Of a stretch of 64,000 nt of DNA, positions 47,598 to 57,877 are shown one piece after another. This stretch comes from Brachynemurus nebulosus. Taxonomy: Eukaryota > Arthropoda > Insecta > Neuroptera > Myrmeleontidae. The notes below the pieces were generated by a model, which was not told the origin of the DNA, did no database searches, and worked only from the letters and a program-made list of their open reading frames with translations. Each line of letters starts with the position of its first letter. Positions within the stretch are counted from its first letter, which is position 1. A program made the translations under genes and the position numbers. The stretch covers positions 15,163,619-15,227,618 of the forward strand of contig JAPWDM010000012.1 in NCBI GenBank assembly GCA_035578155.1, given 5' to 3'.

Positions 47598-48224
47598 GTT
47601 AATTTTACTTCCCGCACTGTTATTTCTTGGTTAGCAAAGATATAAATAAGCGTTCGACAAATGTAACTTACCAGTATTGGTGAATAGGTGGAAATACACG
47701 ATCATGACAAATTTTTTTAAAAGATATTTCAACAAAAAATTTCTTAATTTTTAAAACCAGACCAATTATTAATTACACCCTGTATATAGTATTGATGATC
47801 TTTGTTGTTACAATACGTCAATGCTATTCATCCGATCCACCCAATGTTTCAGAGATAGATTAACAACTTCATAAATGGAAGAGTAAGTAATAGGTACAAT
47901 TGAGAGTTTGAGAACAGAGTGCAGTGCAGCAATAGAAGGTAACTAGTTACATAGCTCTAGCCAGCTAGCAATAGATATGGTTATTTCAATCGCCATTGAG
48001 ACAACCATATAATACTAGACACAACGCAAATGTACTAATATATATGCATACGGTTTGGTTAGGTAATTTTATCATATATATTTATAGTACAAAATATTTA
48101 TGGATTAGTAAAACATAAGGAATTCACACACAGAAAAATGAACTTATGAAAATTACGTTGGACGCCACCAGAAAAAAGTTTACGTTGTAGTAATTATTCA
48201 CGGTACTACCATCACAAATAGCAC
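47598..48224. other. No gene seen
   Basis: AT-rich spacer. Confidence 0.35.
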
Positions 48225-48227
48225 TTA

Positions 48228-48931
48228 AGCATCCCCTAGACGATCAATATATTGGTCAATATGCATTGATCAATACGAATTGAAGGTTCCATCAATACGC
48301 TTCAATATAGCTTCAATATGAGCTCCATCAATACGATGACTAGACATTTTTGTAAGATGTGCTTTTATGATTGTTGGTTGTGTTTGGAAAGTTCGTGATC
48401 TGTTGTGCAAGTTTTTATTTTTATTACTTATTTTTTCCAATATAAAGTAATGGTGTCACTAGACCTACTCACAGCATAGAGATTTAACATTTCCTCATAA
48501 AATCTCGTTTTATGCAAATTAATGCATCAACGATCTTTTCCATATATATCCGCTTCTTAGCTTGATTAAAGTAATCTTTCGATTTAACTTTCCACAGTTC
48601 CAGTGAATCACGATAAAGGGTAATTAATAGTAAAATAAACTCACGTTCGGACTCTGATTTTTCACTAGAGTCCGCCATCAGGTAGGTAATAAAATACATA
48701 TACCTGTTGTTAACACTTCGATATCTAAGACAAGACTAATGCAAATATTGATCAATATACCTTATAAACGTCAATATGAGCATCAATATAGCTTCCATCA
48801 ATACGCTTCAATATAAATTTCTATCAATATGCTATCAATATGTTTAAATCTCTCCTAAACGATCAATATAGCCTTTCAATACGTATTGATCAATGCATAT
48901 TGATCAATATATATATCGTCTAGGGGGTGCT
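48228..48931. mobile_element. PIF/Harbinger-like element, TSD TTA, carrying a MADF fragment
   Basis: TTA at 48225-48227 and 48932-48934. Ends AGCATCCCCTAGACGATC and the complement AGCACCCCCTAGACGATA. Long subterminal arrays of ATCAATAY and ATTGATCAATATGCATTGAT follow on both sides. The 3-bp TTA duplication fits PIF/Harbinger. That superfamily has a second gene for a Myb/SANT or MADF protein, which the internal frame matches. The DDE transposase gene is absent, so this is a deletion derivative. Confidence 0.85.
48484..48699 (-). CDS. Truncated MADF-domain protein of a Harbinger element
   Basis: 71 codons from ATG at 48699. After an acidic/serine leader (SSEKSESERE) comes a hydrophobic first helix (FILLLITLYRDSLELW, residues 21-36), then KVKSKDYFNQAKKR and a second helix IYMEKIVDAL. 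W36 and Y43 with the W-x6-Y spacing and the following basic K-K-R are the MADF signature. MADF domains are DNA-binding, Myb/SANT-like and usually about 85 residues; here the third helix is missing because a stop follows at residue 72. In Harbinger elements this protein assists the transposase at the ends, and the ATCAATA arrays would be its natural target. It may be a relic or start of a spliced gene. Expression is unknown. Confidence 0.6.
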   Translation of the reverse strand: MYFITYLMADSSEKSESEREFILLLITLYRDSLELWKVKSKDYFNQAKKRIYMEKIVDALICIKRDFMRKC

Positions 48932-48934
48932 TTA

Positions 48935-49103
48935 ATCTTACAACAAAATGAAACTGAAGTTGAATAAAAATCGATGACTCCATTAAATAGATTTTCAAAT
49001 GACGCCAAAACAACATTTTTTCACGGAATTGCATTGTCGAGACGATACTTTTAATAAACCAAAAAAGCTCTTTAAACACAGAAAATGTTACAGAACAGAA
49101 TAC
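48935..49103. other. No gene seen
   Basis: Short spacer between the Harbinger and hAT elements. Confidence 0.35.
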
Positions 49104-49387
49104 GTAGCGACCAGAGAGATGTGACTTATTTAAGATACAAGTATTTGAAATACAGATACAAGATACAAAATACGTATTTTCATCTTGTATCTGAAATACT
49201 TTTTTAAAAATGTATTTTTTTTTTGTATCTTGTCTTGAAAAATTTAGATACTTTCTTTTGGTATCTTAGTATTTTGTAAATACTTAAGTTTGCTAAAATA
49301 CTTGGATCCATATTTACCAATTAATCCCATCATAAGGTTAAATTAAAACTGAGCCCTTAAAATTTTAATTTCTCAATGTATCAAAAG

Positions 49388-50048
49388 TAGGGTTGCCAAC
49401 TGTCCCGATTCAATCGGGATGTCCCGACTTTAGGCCTATGTGTCCCGCGTCCCGACAACAGTAGTGACGGGATGCTAATTGTCCCGATTTTTAACATCTA
49501 CACTTTTTTAACATTTTAAGGAAGTAAGGAAGTAAAGACGGCCAAGGAAGTAAATATATTTACTGTAGATACCTACCTACTGATAAAGTGTACTCTGTCT
49601 ACTGATTTATAACTTATACAGCTCACAGCGTTGCTAGATTAACTCATTCATTTCCCTCCAAAAAATGGGAGAAATTATTTGACGTACATGAAATACGTCA
49701 ATGCCAAAGACGGTCAACTTTATGAAAAATGTTTTTCTCCAAAAATAATACAGTTGATAAGCAAAAAAAAATTAAAAATCTAAAAATTAAAAAACTTAAT
49801 TTCTAATTTAACAAAATAAAATAAAGAAATATAATTGTAAATCTTCAAGAAATTGTATTGTTAAAGGTTTATGAGATCATGGTTTAAATATGTAGCTGTT
49901 AGTAACAAATCATAAAAATAAAAAGGATATCTTTCCTACTGGCTGATAACAAACGTTTATTTTTGTTAACAGTCCCGATTTTACTTGTCCCGTCCCGATT
50001 TTTTTCCCAATAAATCTCAAAATATTCATTGGTAGAGTTGGCAACCCT
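49388..50048. mobile_element. hAT MITE nested in the outer hAT, TSD ATCAAAAG
   Basis: Exact ATCAAAAG at 49380-49387 and 50049-50056. Ends TAGGGTTGCCAACTGTCCCG and complement AGGGTTGCCAACTCTACCAA. TCCCGATT/TGTCCCG motifs recur near both ends. 661 bp, non-coding. Confidence 0.88.
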
Positions 50049-50351
50049 ATCAAAAGACTAAAGACTAAAGACTAATCAAAAGACTCTACGATCAATTTGT
50101 TTTTGTCTGCCGCCGTTGCGTCGCCACTCTTGCTGCGTCTGCGCCCGACTATTATTGCTGGCCTTGGTATATAAAAAAAAAATAATAAATTAATCAAAAC
50201 TTATTAAATTAAATTTTGAAAACTATCATTTGGTTATAAACAGCACTACAAAAGATTACGATGTTTGTGACGTCATTAAGAGTTTTAATATAAAAATGTT
50301 TATAACAAGCAATAACTGCATAGCCTGAATAATTCAAAATAAAAATATATT

Positions 50352-50906
50352 GGGTAAACGGTATAGTTATTGGACGTCGACAGTTATTGGACAAGACCCT
50401 CTCTTTCGGAGATTATAAGGCTTATAGTAAAGCAAACTTCCTGATTTTTTAGTTAAACAGAACCCTCTAGTATCTATTTTCGGAAAATGCATTCTGAGTC
50501 AACCATAATTTACAAAAACCTGTAACTACGTCATTCTTCGCGTGAAGTTTACTGCGTCTAGTGAATGAAAAGGCTAGAATCATTTAATAATATCCTACTA
50601 AATTGTGAATCATCGTAAAAGGTTGATTAAGGCTGTGTACATGATACAGAACTTGTGGATTAATAAAGGAAATTTTTATCCAATAACTGTATTTTTCTAC
50701 ACGCGAAACTTTAATATTTTTTTCAGAGACTTACCAATATGTAATATAAAAGTTTTATATGGTACATTAAAATAGACAAGTCTTACTTTATTTATGAATT
50801 TTTTAGAAAAAATAAAAAAAAAGTTTAAAAATAAAAAAATAAATAGTTTTTCTGTACTTTGTTTTGAAAATTTTTCTTAACTGTCCAATAACTATACCGT
50901 TTACCC
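50352..50906. mobile_element. Second nested TIR element
   Basis: Inverted ends GGGTAAACGGTATAGTTATT on both sides, identical for about 25 bp, continuing as TGGAC. CAGTTATTGGAC recurs internally. The target duplication is not clear (TT or TTA-like), so no superfamily is assigned. Confidence 0.75.
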
Positions 50907-51290
50907 TTAATGTTTTCAGTTAAGTAAACATTATGACGTCATATATGCGCTTGGAAACTGTCGGCGTATTATTGGTTCTAATTGCTTAAAAATTATTGTT
51001 AATTTGACATAACTTTTTAAATATTAGGTAAAGATAATAATAAATACCCATATTTAATATGTAATGAAATAAAGTAAGTAAATCTCAAAATTAATAAAAA
51101 CTTTTTTTTAAAAAAAAGTATTTTACCTTAAAAAAGTATTTAGAAAATACGTATTTTGTATTTAGTATTTCAAATACCATTTCCACAAGTATCTTGTATC
51201 TGGTATCTCAAATACCATTTTTAAAAGTACTTGTATATTGTACTTCAGATACTTTTTAAGAGGTATCTTGTACATCTCTGGACTAGCGAC

Positions 51291-51965
51291 ATATTTTATT
51301 CAATATATTTCAAAAACTAGAAACAATCTGCACCTTTTGCAATTTACGACAGTAAACTTCCTGTAGAGCACATAACCGCATCGTTTCTATATAAATACAT
51401 ATAAATGTATAGACAATTGAATGACAGAACTTCTCAAGAGAAGACTTTTTTGATATCTTTATTTCCGCAAAGTTTTTCCGTCCGACTTTTTAAAAACAAG
51501 AATATAAAAAAGTCATACAGTCGAGATTCATAGTTAAATATTAACCAATTTCTAATACCTATAGCGCATACATAATTATGTTTACCTTTAGTTGATTGAA
51601 CATTTTAATGGTTTAGAACATTTTCTAGTATAGATAACCCAGATATAATGACTGTCAAATTGCGCATTTTATCTCTTTCTTATACATTGTATTGTTTTGT
51701 ATTTTACCGTAGGTAACTGTATTGCAAAATGTTAAATTTTTAATTATAGTAGAAGAACGGTTTTTAAAGTAACATGCTAAGTAATACACCAAGAATTTTT
51801 TCAAATTTTTTGACTGCACAGTTTTAAAAGTATAAGATAAATATTAAAAAATATCATCTTTTGTTTGTCAAAATACAGAACAGAGGTCAATACAAACAAA
51901 CCTGTAATATTGGTAACATGTCATACCGTACGTCAAAAAACACTGATGCAATTATGAATTCAGAT
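51291..51965. other. No gene seen
   Basis: AT-rich spacer. Confidence 0.35.
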
Positions 51966-53024
51966 ACTGAGAAAAAAATACGGTAATTTTTACAGAAATT
52001 TCTAGTAAAAATTACGGAGCTCTCTGGTAATGCGGGCATAAGTGACAGGCAAAGGAGAAAGTACGATGAGTATAGTAAAAATTACTCTGTGGATCCGTAA
52101 AATTTGAGTGCACAGTAAAAATTACACTATGACTCCGTAAAAATTTCGACGCTGTACAGGAAAAATTCTACTCTCTTACCGTATTATTTATAGGTTTTTT
52201 TTTATTTATTAATAAATAATTGAATGAAAATAGTTTAAAAAGATATTGATAGAAGGGTTAGGATTAAAATCAAATTATTAATATTGAAAAAATGTTCTGT
52301 GGTTTTTTATTATTTGTGGAAAAACATGTTTCAATAAACATCAATACATATAAAAATCTTAATTGTTATATCTTAATTATTAGTTCTTTATCAATAATAA
52401 AATAATTCGATTTTCATGAAACACAAATAGCAATTCTTTGTTTTAAATGTAAAGTCCATTAAATAGTTTATTATAACAAAAAACAGAAAAAAAATGATAA
52501 CACTCATGGTACACATCACATATAAGGCACACACAACAATAAGTTAGTTGTCTGTTTGCAATAGAAGCCGTATTCAAAATGACCTTGGTTTGGTGCGGAC
52601 AGTTACGCGTGCCAGAGCAGTTAGGTATGTGCTTGTCCTCTGGCGTTACGTTGGTGCGATGCTTGTGTGAGAGAGATGCTGAAAGAGAGGTTTCATGGCG
52701 AAAACAGAGATAACAAATAGCGTCTACCCTGTAGGTTAGTAAAAATTACAATGTGGCTCCGTAAAAATTCTTCTTTACTTAATTTAACAAAAATTAAGTA
52801 AATTTTCCTGGTATCCACTTGAAATATTACTAGCCCATCGAATTTTACGGAGCAGTATAGGAAAAATTCTTAAGCTGTACAGGAAAAATTTTCAAATGAA
52901 CCGTAAAAAATAATGTTTGAAAGGCATTTTTTATATTTTTGCTTGACAATTTCCTACCGACTGGTCACTTGAGCCTGGTTTACCGGAGGCAGCTCCGTAA
53001 TTTTTACTGTAATTTTTTCTCAGT
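51966..53024. mobile_element. TIR element with GTAAAAATTAC subterminal repeats
   Basis: Left end ACTGAGAAAAAAATACGGTA; right end complement ACTGAGAAAAAATTACAGTA. GTAAAAATTAC and CTCCGTAAAAATT occur many times in both subterminal regions; TACAGGAAAAATTCT also recurs. Flanking duplication not resolved. A GC-richer central patch (52560-52700) shows no recognisable protein. Confidence 0.7.
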
Positions 53025-53153
53025 GGATGTTACTAAGCAAGCTTTGAAATTATTAGGAATATTGTGGCATCAATAATTTTATTTTTTGAAAAATTTACAT
53101 CAAATTAGATCACAAAACAATGTTTGAATTATTATTGTATTTTTAGATACATT

Positions 53154-53206
53154 AGAACTTTTAAAATGTAAAAAGTTCATATTTTAAAAGTCCTAACGTA
53201 TCTAGT
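53154..53206. repeat. Imperfect 53-bp palindrome
   Basis: AGATACATTAGAACTTTTAA faces TTAAAAGTCCTAACGTATCT. Confidence 0.75.
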
Positions 53207-53380
53207 TGGCTTGTCATATACTCATATTGAAAAAAACAAAATTTTAAGAAAAATTATATTAATTCATAAATTTTGTGATATTAATTCATTAATTTTGCGA
53301 CAAAGTAATATTTCGTAGCTTAATTTTTTAACATAATTAATAAATTAATTGTTATTAAAAAAAAAGAAGAAACTGAATAA

Positions 53381-53453
53381 TCACTTGCACCGGGATTCGA
53401 TCTCGGTACCACACTATCCGCACTCCGTTACTCTACCGCTGAGCTATATCCAT
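53381..53453 (-). pseudogene. tRNA-like sequence, degenerate
   Basis: On the minus strand GGATATAGCTCAGCGGTAGAG is a near-canonical D-arm/A box, and the ACCGAGATCGAATCCCGGT arm is a B box with one stem mismatch. The anticodon stem does not pair and the acceptor pairs poorly, so it is a tRNA pseudogene or SINE head. A T8 run about 20 nt downstream could terminate pol III. Confidence 0.6.
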
Positions 53454-53562
53454 TTTGATAAAACGTAATAAATAGTTTGATTTTATCTTGCCCACATTTT
53501 TGTTCAAATGTTAAATAAAAATATTTCCTGTGTTTTTGAGAGGTAAACCTTAATATTGTAAA

Positions 53563-54287
53563 TCTATACATATAATAAAACTGTAACGAGATCGTTTCTG
53601 TACATGGAATATTTTTTGCAAATTATACTGGTACTGTAAATAGTTATCGATGTAAATATCAAAACAACGACTTTTAAAATTTTTGTCTGTCTGTCTGTCG
53701 GTCTGTCTGTTCATGCATCACATAAAAACTCCTGGACGGATTTTAATGAAACTTGGTGTGATGATCACTTATTACCTGGGTCAACATGTAAGATAATTTT
53801 TATTCTGGGAAAATGCCTCATTCCCACGGGAAAATGGAAAAACTATTTTGAGTATATACATTGTACACACATTACGTAAAATCTACTGGACGAATTTTAA
53901 TGAAATTTGGTATGATGATAAATTTTTATCTGGATCAACATCTAAGATACTTTTCACTTTGAAAAAATGTCTCGTTCCCATGGGAAAATGGAAAAACCAT
54001 TTTGAGCATGTACACACATTACGTAAATTTACATATTTCATAATTTTTTCATAACTATAGTAACAAAATGTAATGTAAATAAATTGAATATTGTAAGTAC
54101 TATCGGTTTGGAAATTTTTCTGAATTTGAAATCAAAGAAAATGTTGCTAATTGTGTACCGAAAAATACAATAAATACACAATTGTCAATTTGGAGACAAT
54201 TTAATGTATTTTGTGTTGCAAGAAACTACAAATTGGAAAAAGAAACTACTCGACGTTTCGCGTGAACAACGTCACGGGTACCGCTAG
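53563..54287 (+). mobile_element. Complete non-autonomous Helitron, family H1
   Basis: Starts TCTATACATATAATAAAACT after A. Ends GCGTGAACAACGTCACGG (CGTGA/TCACG hairpin), then TACCGCTAG before T. Two internal 145-bp units. Best-preserved copy of this family in the window. Confidence 0.82.
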
Positions 54288-54799
54288 TTCTTAATATTGA
54301 TATTATACTCAACTAGCAGACGAAATTTGATTGAAATCGGTGACGACCATACCAAAACCTCTCCTTGCGAAAAGCGGATTTCGTTTAAATGGAAACAATT
54401 TTTGAATAATAAAATACTTATTTTTGGAAAAAATCTATTCCATTTTCATATCGTAAGTCATATACAATCACTTAAGTATTTTCAATATTATGTTTATCGT
54501 GAAATATAAGAGCAAAGCGAATAAGAAAAAAAAAAAACTAAACAAAAATCAAATTCCAATCTTATTTTACCATATAAATTATGTTATTCACATTAAAGTC
54601 CGATTTTTCTCTATTAAAAAGATGAAGTAGATATTTAATAGAGTCATTCTCCTAGTAAATGGGCCAAAAACAATATATGTCACAATAATTTAAATAAAGT
54701 AGTCGAAAATGAAGATATAATGAATTTATTATAATATGAATGTGTTTAAAACATATAGCAAGACTTTTTTCTCTGTATATGTATGTGTACGACGATATG
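54288..54799. other. No gene seen
   Basis: AT-rich spacer with short frames only. Confidence 0.35.
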
Positions 54800-55129
54800 T
54801 AGGGTAAATCAGGGATAGATGGCCACCATTATTTTTTCAAAAGCCAATAGCGGAGCCAATTAAAAAAAATCTGAAAAATTTAAAGTAAAATCTTAGTTTA
54901 AAAAAATAATGGACTTTATATGATTACGTAACACTTGGCCATCTCACCCGTATATAGGGGTTAAATGGCCATATACCAGAGTGATAAAAAGCTGGCCCAC
55001 AAAATCCCTAAAAACGAAGAAGAAATTGCACTAAAAAGTTAATAATTTGTTTACATGTATTTATTTAACTTAATACATTCAATTCTTAATACATCCATAT
55101 ATGCAAAGGCAAAGGATTCAATAACCTTT

Positions 55130-55225
55130 TCAGTCATTATAATTTATAGCATTTTTTAGATCTTCTTCTGTCCATCTACCTTTAGTGGAAACAGGCTCAG
55201 GACCGTATTTATTTGATAAAAAAAT
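55130..55225 (-). pseudogene. Possible N-terminal psq-type HTH fragment of a pogo transposase
   Basis: The minus frame reads KYGPEPVSTKGRWTEEDLKNAI, NYND and then a stop. A basic stretch followed by G-R-W-T-E-E-D-L-x-x-A-I is how the psq helix-turn-helix of pogo/Tigger transposases starts. Only one helix is left. The position inside a TA element supports the call; the short length keeps it tentative. Confidence 0.4.
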
Positions 55226-55282
55226 GAAATATGTTAGAAAAAACACAATTAAAAATCACACAAAGGAATTAAAAAAATTATC

Positions 55283-55355
55283 CGGATCGGCCGGGAATCG
55301 AACCCCGGATCTTCCGGTAACTAGCCAGGCGTGCTAACCATTACACTAACGATCC
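55283..55355 (-). tRNA. tRNA-like cloverleaf, anticodon AGU (Thr?), probable pseudogene
   Basis: 73 nt on the minus strand fit every cloverleaf length: acceptor GGATCGT/CCGATCC, D arm GTGT-GCAC, anticodon arm CCTGG-CTAGTTA-CCGGA, 5-nt variable loop and T arm CGGGG-TTCGATT-CCCGG. Mismatches occur at 7-66, 27-43 and 50-64. U33 is present; position 37 is U rather than the usual purine. A T7 run follows. About 20 nt of its 3' end and the tail are duplicated at about 55630-55655. Location inside a transposon and the mismatches favour a tRNA-derived repeat. Confidence 0.5.
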
Positions 55356-56106
55356 ATGTGCTTCGATAGCCGCCCGATACTGAAATCATTCAACCACCTA
55401 TGCGTATTAGTACTCTCTCTAATGCGAGAAACAGTTACAATTTTTCAATTTCAAATATTATCGAGTGCTTGTGAGACATTACTACGTATTACAAACTTTT
55501 GTTTGCATTTCAACACACGCAGTATTCATATGTTCACTTATCGTTCAGCTAAACTGAAACTTTTAAGCACTCGATTTCTTTGGTATAGTATGACCAAAAA
55601 CCACATGTAAATTAAAAATTACACAAGGTGATTGAAAAAATTATCCGGATCGGCTGGGAATATTTGAAATTGAAAAAAAAAAAAAACGATATTAAACAGG
55701 CGTTCAACTAGCCCAATGATAGTATGGCCATCTCTTCCAAACGGCAGGAACAATGACCATAACGCGTCAACAAATATGGCGGACAAAAATGTAAACAAAA
55801 AGAACGTGATGGTATGGAATTAGACCTAAATAATCCTAAAATGTACGTTACCTTCACTAAATACGGTTTATCTTATTTAAAAATATAAATATATTTTTAC
55901 CTACGATATAATTTTAAGGTATACTGAAAATTAAAAACATGAAAAATGCTCACTTTTTTTAAAATAATTAGCCGACACAAGCAATACGTGAGACTAGCAA
56001 AGAAGACTTACTACTGACTGATTGGTAATGCTATCAAGCGAGTTATTTGAAAACTACAACCGTTGGGCATCTCTCCCGTATGGCCGTTTATCCCTGTTTT
56101 ACCCTA

Positions 56107-56600
56107 TATAGTAGTGTAGTACATACGATTTTGCTAGTACATATATTTATTTAAAATATATGCCAGCATGTGAGTGTTATTATAATGCGCAGTCTATCCT
56201 TCCAAAAATTTATGAAACTATGCATCACGGCGCTCTGAGGCGTCGTGAAACTCCACAAAGGATGCCACGACTATCTCGTTAGAAATGTAAAAAAAATGTT
56301 GAATCTGTGAAGGGGCACCGCAAGTGTCTGAAAAGTTTGGGAACCCCTGGCTTGGCTAATAATGTGCTATATAGTAAAGAAAAATACGCTACACTTGGAG
56401 TGTGGCGTACAGCTTCCTCGTACATTCATTGAATCAAAAAAATGTTTCCTTTGATTCAAAGAAATTTTTTTTTGAATTTTTTTTTCTTCAGTACTCAGTC
56501 AAAAAAAATATTTTTTTTTAATTAAAAGATTATTTTCTAATTTTCTTGAATCAAAGAAAAAAATTCAAAGAAATTTTTAATCTTTGAAAATAGAAATCGT
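56107..56600. other. No gene; T-rich with TTTGATTCAAAG dyads
   Basis: TTTGATTCAAAGAAA-type short dyads recur at 56450-56575. No coding sequence was seen. Confidence 0.4.
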
Positions 56601-56973
56601 TATGAAAGTGCATGATCAACTAAATGGTCGGAAAACGACATTTCATATTACATGATTAAATGTTATTCCAACTAAGGGCGAAAATAATTCCAGGATACAA
56701 TAGTTCTATTTAAAATTAAAGCAAGCGCTTTAAACATTCCTCTAAATCTTAAGAAAGTGTCGATATTTACCTGAATTAAATGGTAGACCAAGTGGTCGGA
56801 AAACGACATTTCATCTTACACGACCAAATGTGATTCCAACTAAGGGCAGAAAGGTACAATAGTTTTATATAAAATTAAAGAATTACTTTAAAACTTTTCT
56901 AAAATGCTTCAGAAAGTGTCGATGTTTATTTGAATTACATGGTCGGCCAAATCGGAAAACCACTTTTTTCATA
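56601..56973 (+). repeat. Tandem repeat, unit about 180-200 bp
   Basis: GGTCGGAAAACGACATTTCA, TTCCAACTAAGGGC and AGAAAGTGTCGATRTTTA each recur at about 56625, 56800 and (partly) 56950. The same family occurs inverted at 18715-18930. Confidence 0.8.
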
Positions 56974-56977
56974 TTAA

Positions 56978-57873
56978 GGGGGACCACTAGTGTGACCGCC
57001 TGAAAAAAGGTGATTTTTGAGAATTTATTTAAAGAAAACTACTGTATGGAATGTTTTAATATTTTAAGGATATACTCGTTGATATATAATAAATTCATGA
57101 TAAAATTTTTGGGCTAAAAACTTGAATATCCAGTGAATTATTCGTGATCTCCCAAGGCTCCAAAAAAACAAGTACCCCTACTGCTACAGTGATAGCGACC
57201 TTCACACTGCCTGAAATCAAAAAAACTAAAAAGCTTATTAAACTAGAAGGTATGACCCGTGCCATGAACCTCAATCGAAAAAAAATGTTGAAATTTAACT
57301 AAATGGCGGAGTTTTTAAAAAAAAAAAGTTTCAAATTTTACGGGAAAATTTGATGATTTTTGGCCTGCAAAAATTACATTTTTTATTCGATCGGAAAACT
57401 GGAGGTTCATGGCACGAAGAAACATATATAAAAGAAGCTACATTAAAAATCAAATCGATTGGATGATTTGTCTTCGAGTTATAACTGCAACAAATTTGAA
57501 AAATGTGGTTTTTCTTAACTTTACCTTTTAGTTTTAATCACTGAGAATTTTTACTAAAATTATTTACGATGTACTCACTACACTTAACGGTCACAGTAAA
57601 ACTAGATGAGTCGTTTAATTATGCTAGGGTCTAGCTTTTCCACAACATGTGACTGGCAGCCACGTCCAGAAACTCCCGGACTATCAACCTTCATACATTT
57701 CTCAATACCTCAAAGTTAACAATGAAAATCAGAATCCGCTCTTCGGATGGCTGTAACTCAAAAACTATTTGAGATATGCACTTAAAATTTTAGTATGTTT
57801 TTTTTAAAGGTATAGACTACTAAATGCAAAAAAATTTTCCTTTTTTTTTAAAATATCACACTAGTGGGCCCCC
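56978..57873. mobile_element. TTAA-flanked element, family T3
   Basis: TTAA at 56974-56977 and 57874-57877. Ends GGGGGACCACTAGTGTGA and complement GGGGGCCCACTAGTGTGA. It inserted at the end of the tandem repeat. Non-coding, 896 bp. Confidence 0.82.
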
Positions 57874-57877
57874 TTAA

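Larger units (their letters stand above)
49112..51280. mobile_element. Outer hAT element of a three-element nest
   Basis: Left end CAGAGAGATGTGAC; right end complement CAGAGATGTACAAG. Flanking octamers GTAGCGAC (49104-49111) and CTAGCGAC (51283-51290) differ at one base. Both subterminal regions are crowded with GATACAAG, GTATTTGAAATAC and GTATCTTGTATCT motifs. Two further elements lie inside; after removing them about 950 bp of hAT remain, without coding capacity. Confidence 0.75.
54802..56104. mobile_element. pogo-like TA element, 1.3 kb
   Basis: TA at 54800-54801 and 56105-56106. Ends GGGTAAATCAGGGATAGATG and the complement GGGTAAAACAGGGATAAACG. The terminal motif with GGCCATCTC/CCCGTAT recurs near 54940-54980, 55725 and 56070. 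It contains a psq-like fragment and a tRNA-like sequence. Same architecture as 19734-21028 and 26657-27564. Confidence 0.75.
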
